Source: an uncultured bacterium | Lineage (GTDB): Bacteria; Verrucomicrobiota; Lentisphaeria; Oligosphaerales; Oligosphaeraceae | Length of the DNA: 40,591 nucleotides | Direction: 5' to 3' | Assembly: GCA_900548225.1 (NCBI GenBank) | Contig: URJM01000011.1 | Span: forward strand, 1 to 40,591 | Part shown: one piece after another, positions 40,454 to 40,591 of the stretch | How the letters are laid out: each line of letters starts with the position of its first letter | Numbering within the stretch: the first letter of the stretch is position 1 | Made by a program: the position numbers and the translations under genes | Notes under the pieces: model-generated | Databases searched by the model: none | Told to the model about the DNA's origin: nothing | The model's input: only the letters and a program-made list of their open reading frames with translations

Positions 40454-40591
40454 ATGAAAAATCTCCGCGCACATAATTTCACCCTGATGGAAATCCTGGT
40501 GGCCGTGGCCGTCCTGGTAATCCTCATGGGCTTCATTCTGCAGTTCACCAACAGTGCCCAACGCCTTTGGGCCGCGAACACCGCCATCACC
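40454..40591 (+). CDS. Prepilin-like protein, truncated by the window end
   Basis: The first 46 codons of a gene running off the window. HNFTLMEILVAVAVLVILMG is a standard prepilin cleavage and N-methylation motif. GAGGAGG lies upstream. By order it may be a GspJ-like subunit. The remainder is outside the window. Confidence 0.82.
   Translation, partial: MKNLRAHNFTLMEILVAVAVLVILMGFILQFTNSAQRLWAANTAIT

Overview
This window reads as a chromosomal segment of a diderm (Gram-negative) bacterium of moderately high GC. It carries LptE-like and BamD-like envelope genes, a small beta-barrel protein ending in Phe, and at least six genes of pseudopilin or GspK type. That many pseudopilins, combined with the housekeeping set, suggests a PVC-superphylum organism, most likely Lentisphaerota/Victivallales. 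The taxonomic call is an inference from gene style; no rRNA gene is present.

Layout. (1) 1-7442 is an accessory, defence-like island on the + strand: a PLD-nuclease/superfamily II helicase (DUF3427 type), a Schlafen-type AlbA_2/ATPase-like regulator, an orphan Vsr endonuclease, an HNH endonuclease and a Nudix hydrolase. Two sets of direct repeats frame it as two modules. The clearest is a truncated duplicate of the start of the Nudix gene at 3919-4056. (2) 7618-9043 holds bioG-bioC, which close and open pimeloyl-ACP synthesis for biotin. (3) 9086-16210 is a compact - strand block: LysM protein, 81-aa unknown, era, comF-like, solute-binding protein, GspI/J/K-like pseudopilins, murB. (4) 16334-17536 is rsmB (+), facing a - strand porin-like gene across a bidirectional terminator. 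(5) 18834-23235 is a - strand group: winged-helix protein, divergent FtsZ/tubulin-like GTPase, Ser/Thr kinase with N-terminal 24-aa repeats, and RodA/FtsW. Upstream of the winged-helix gene is a long AT-rich non-coding region with clustered ACTATA/TATAGT motifs, as expected of a TubZ-TubR-tubC-like partition locus. (6) 24012-27223 (-): pyrB, argF and an S66 LD-carboxypeptidase. (7) 27356-29743 (+): BamD-like, LptE-like, ispF, gcvH. (8) 29859-30200 is a dense 10-bp-unit repeat array. (9) 30328-33647 (+) is the conserved rpmH-rnpA-yidD-yidC-jag cluster, followed by a long PRPP-synthetase-like gene. (10) 35000-35401 is an AT-rich intergenic region with five DnaA-box-like 9-mers, immediately before dnaN, a candidate oriC although dnaA is absent. 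(11) 36704-40591 (+): a large secreted unknown and a second pseudopilin cluster that runs off the window.

The most notable elements are the winged-helix/tubulin-like/kinase locus with its upstream iteron-like region, the repeat-framed defence cassette with its duplicated Nudix start, and the candidate origin beside dnaN. All functional calls come from reading motifs by eye; no database search was run.
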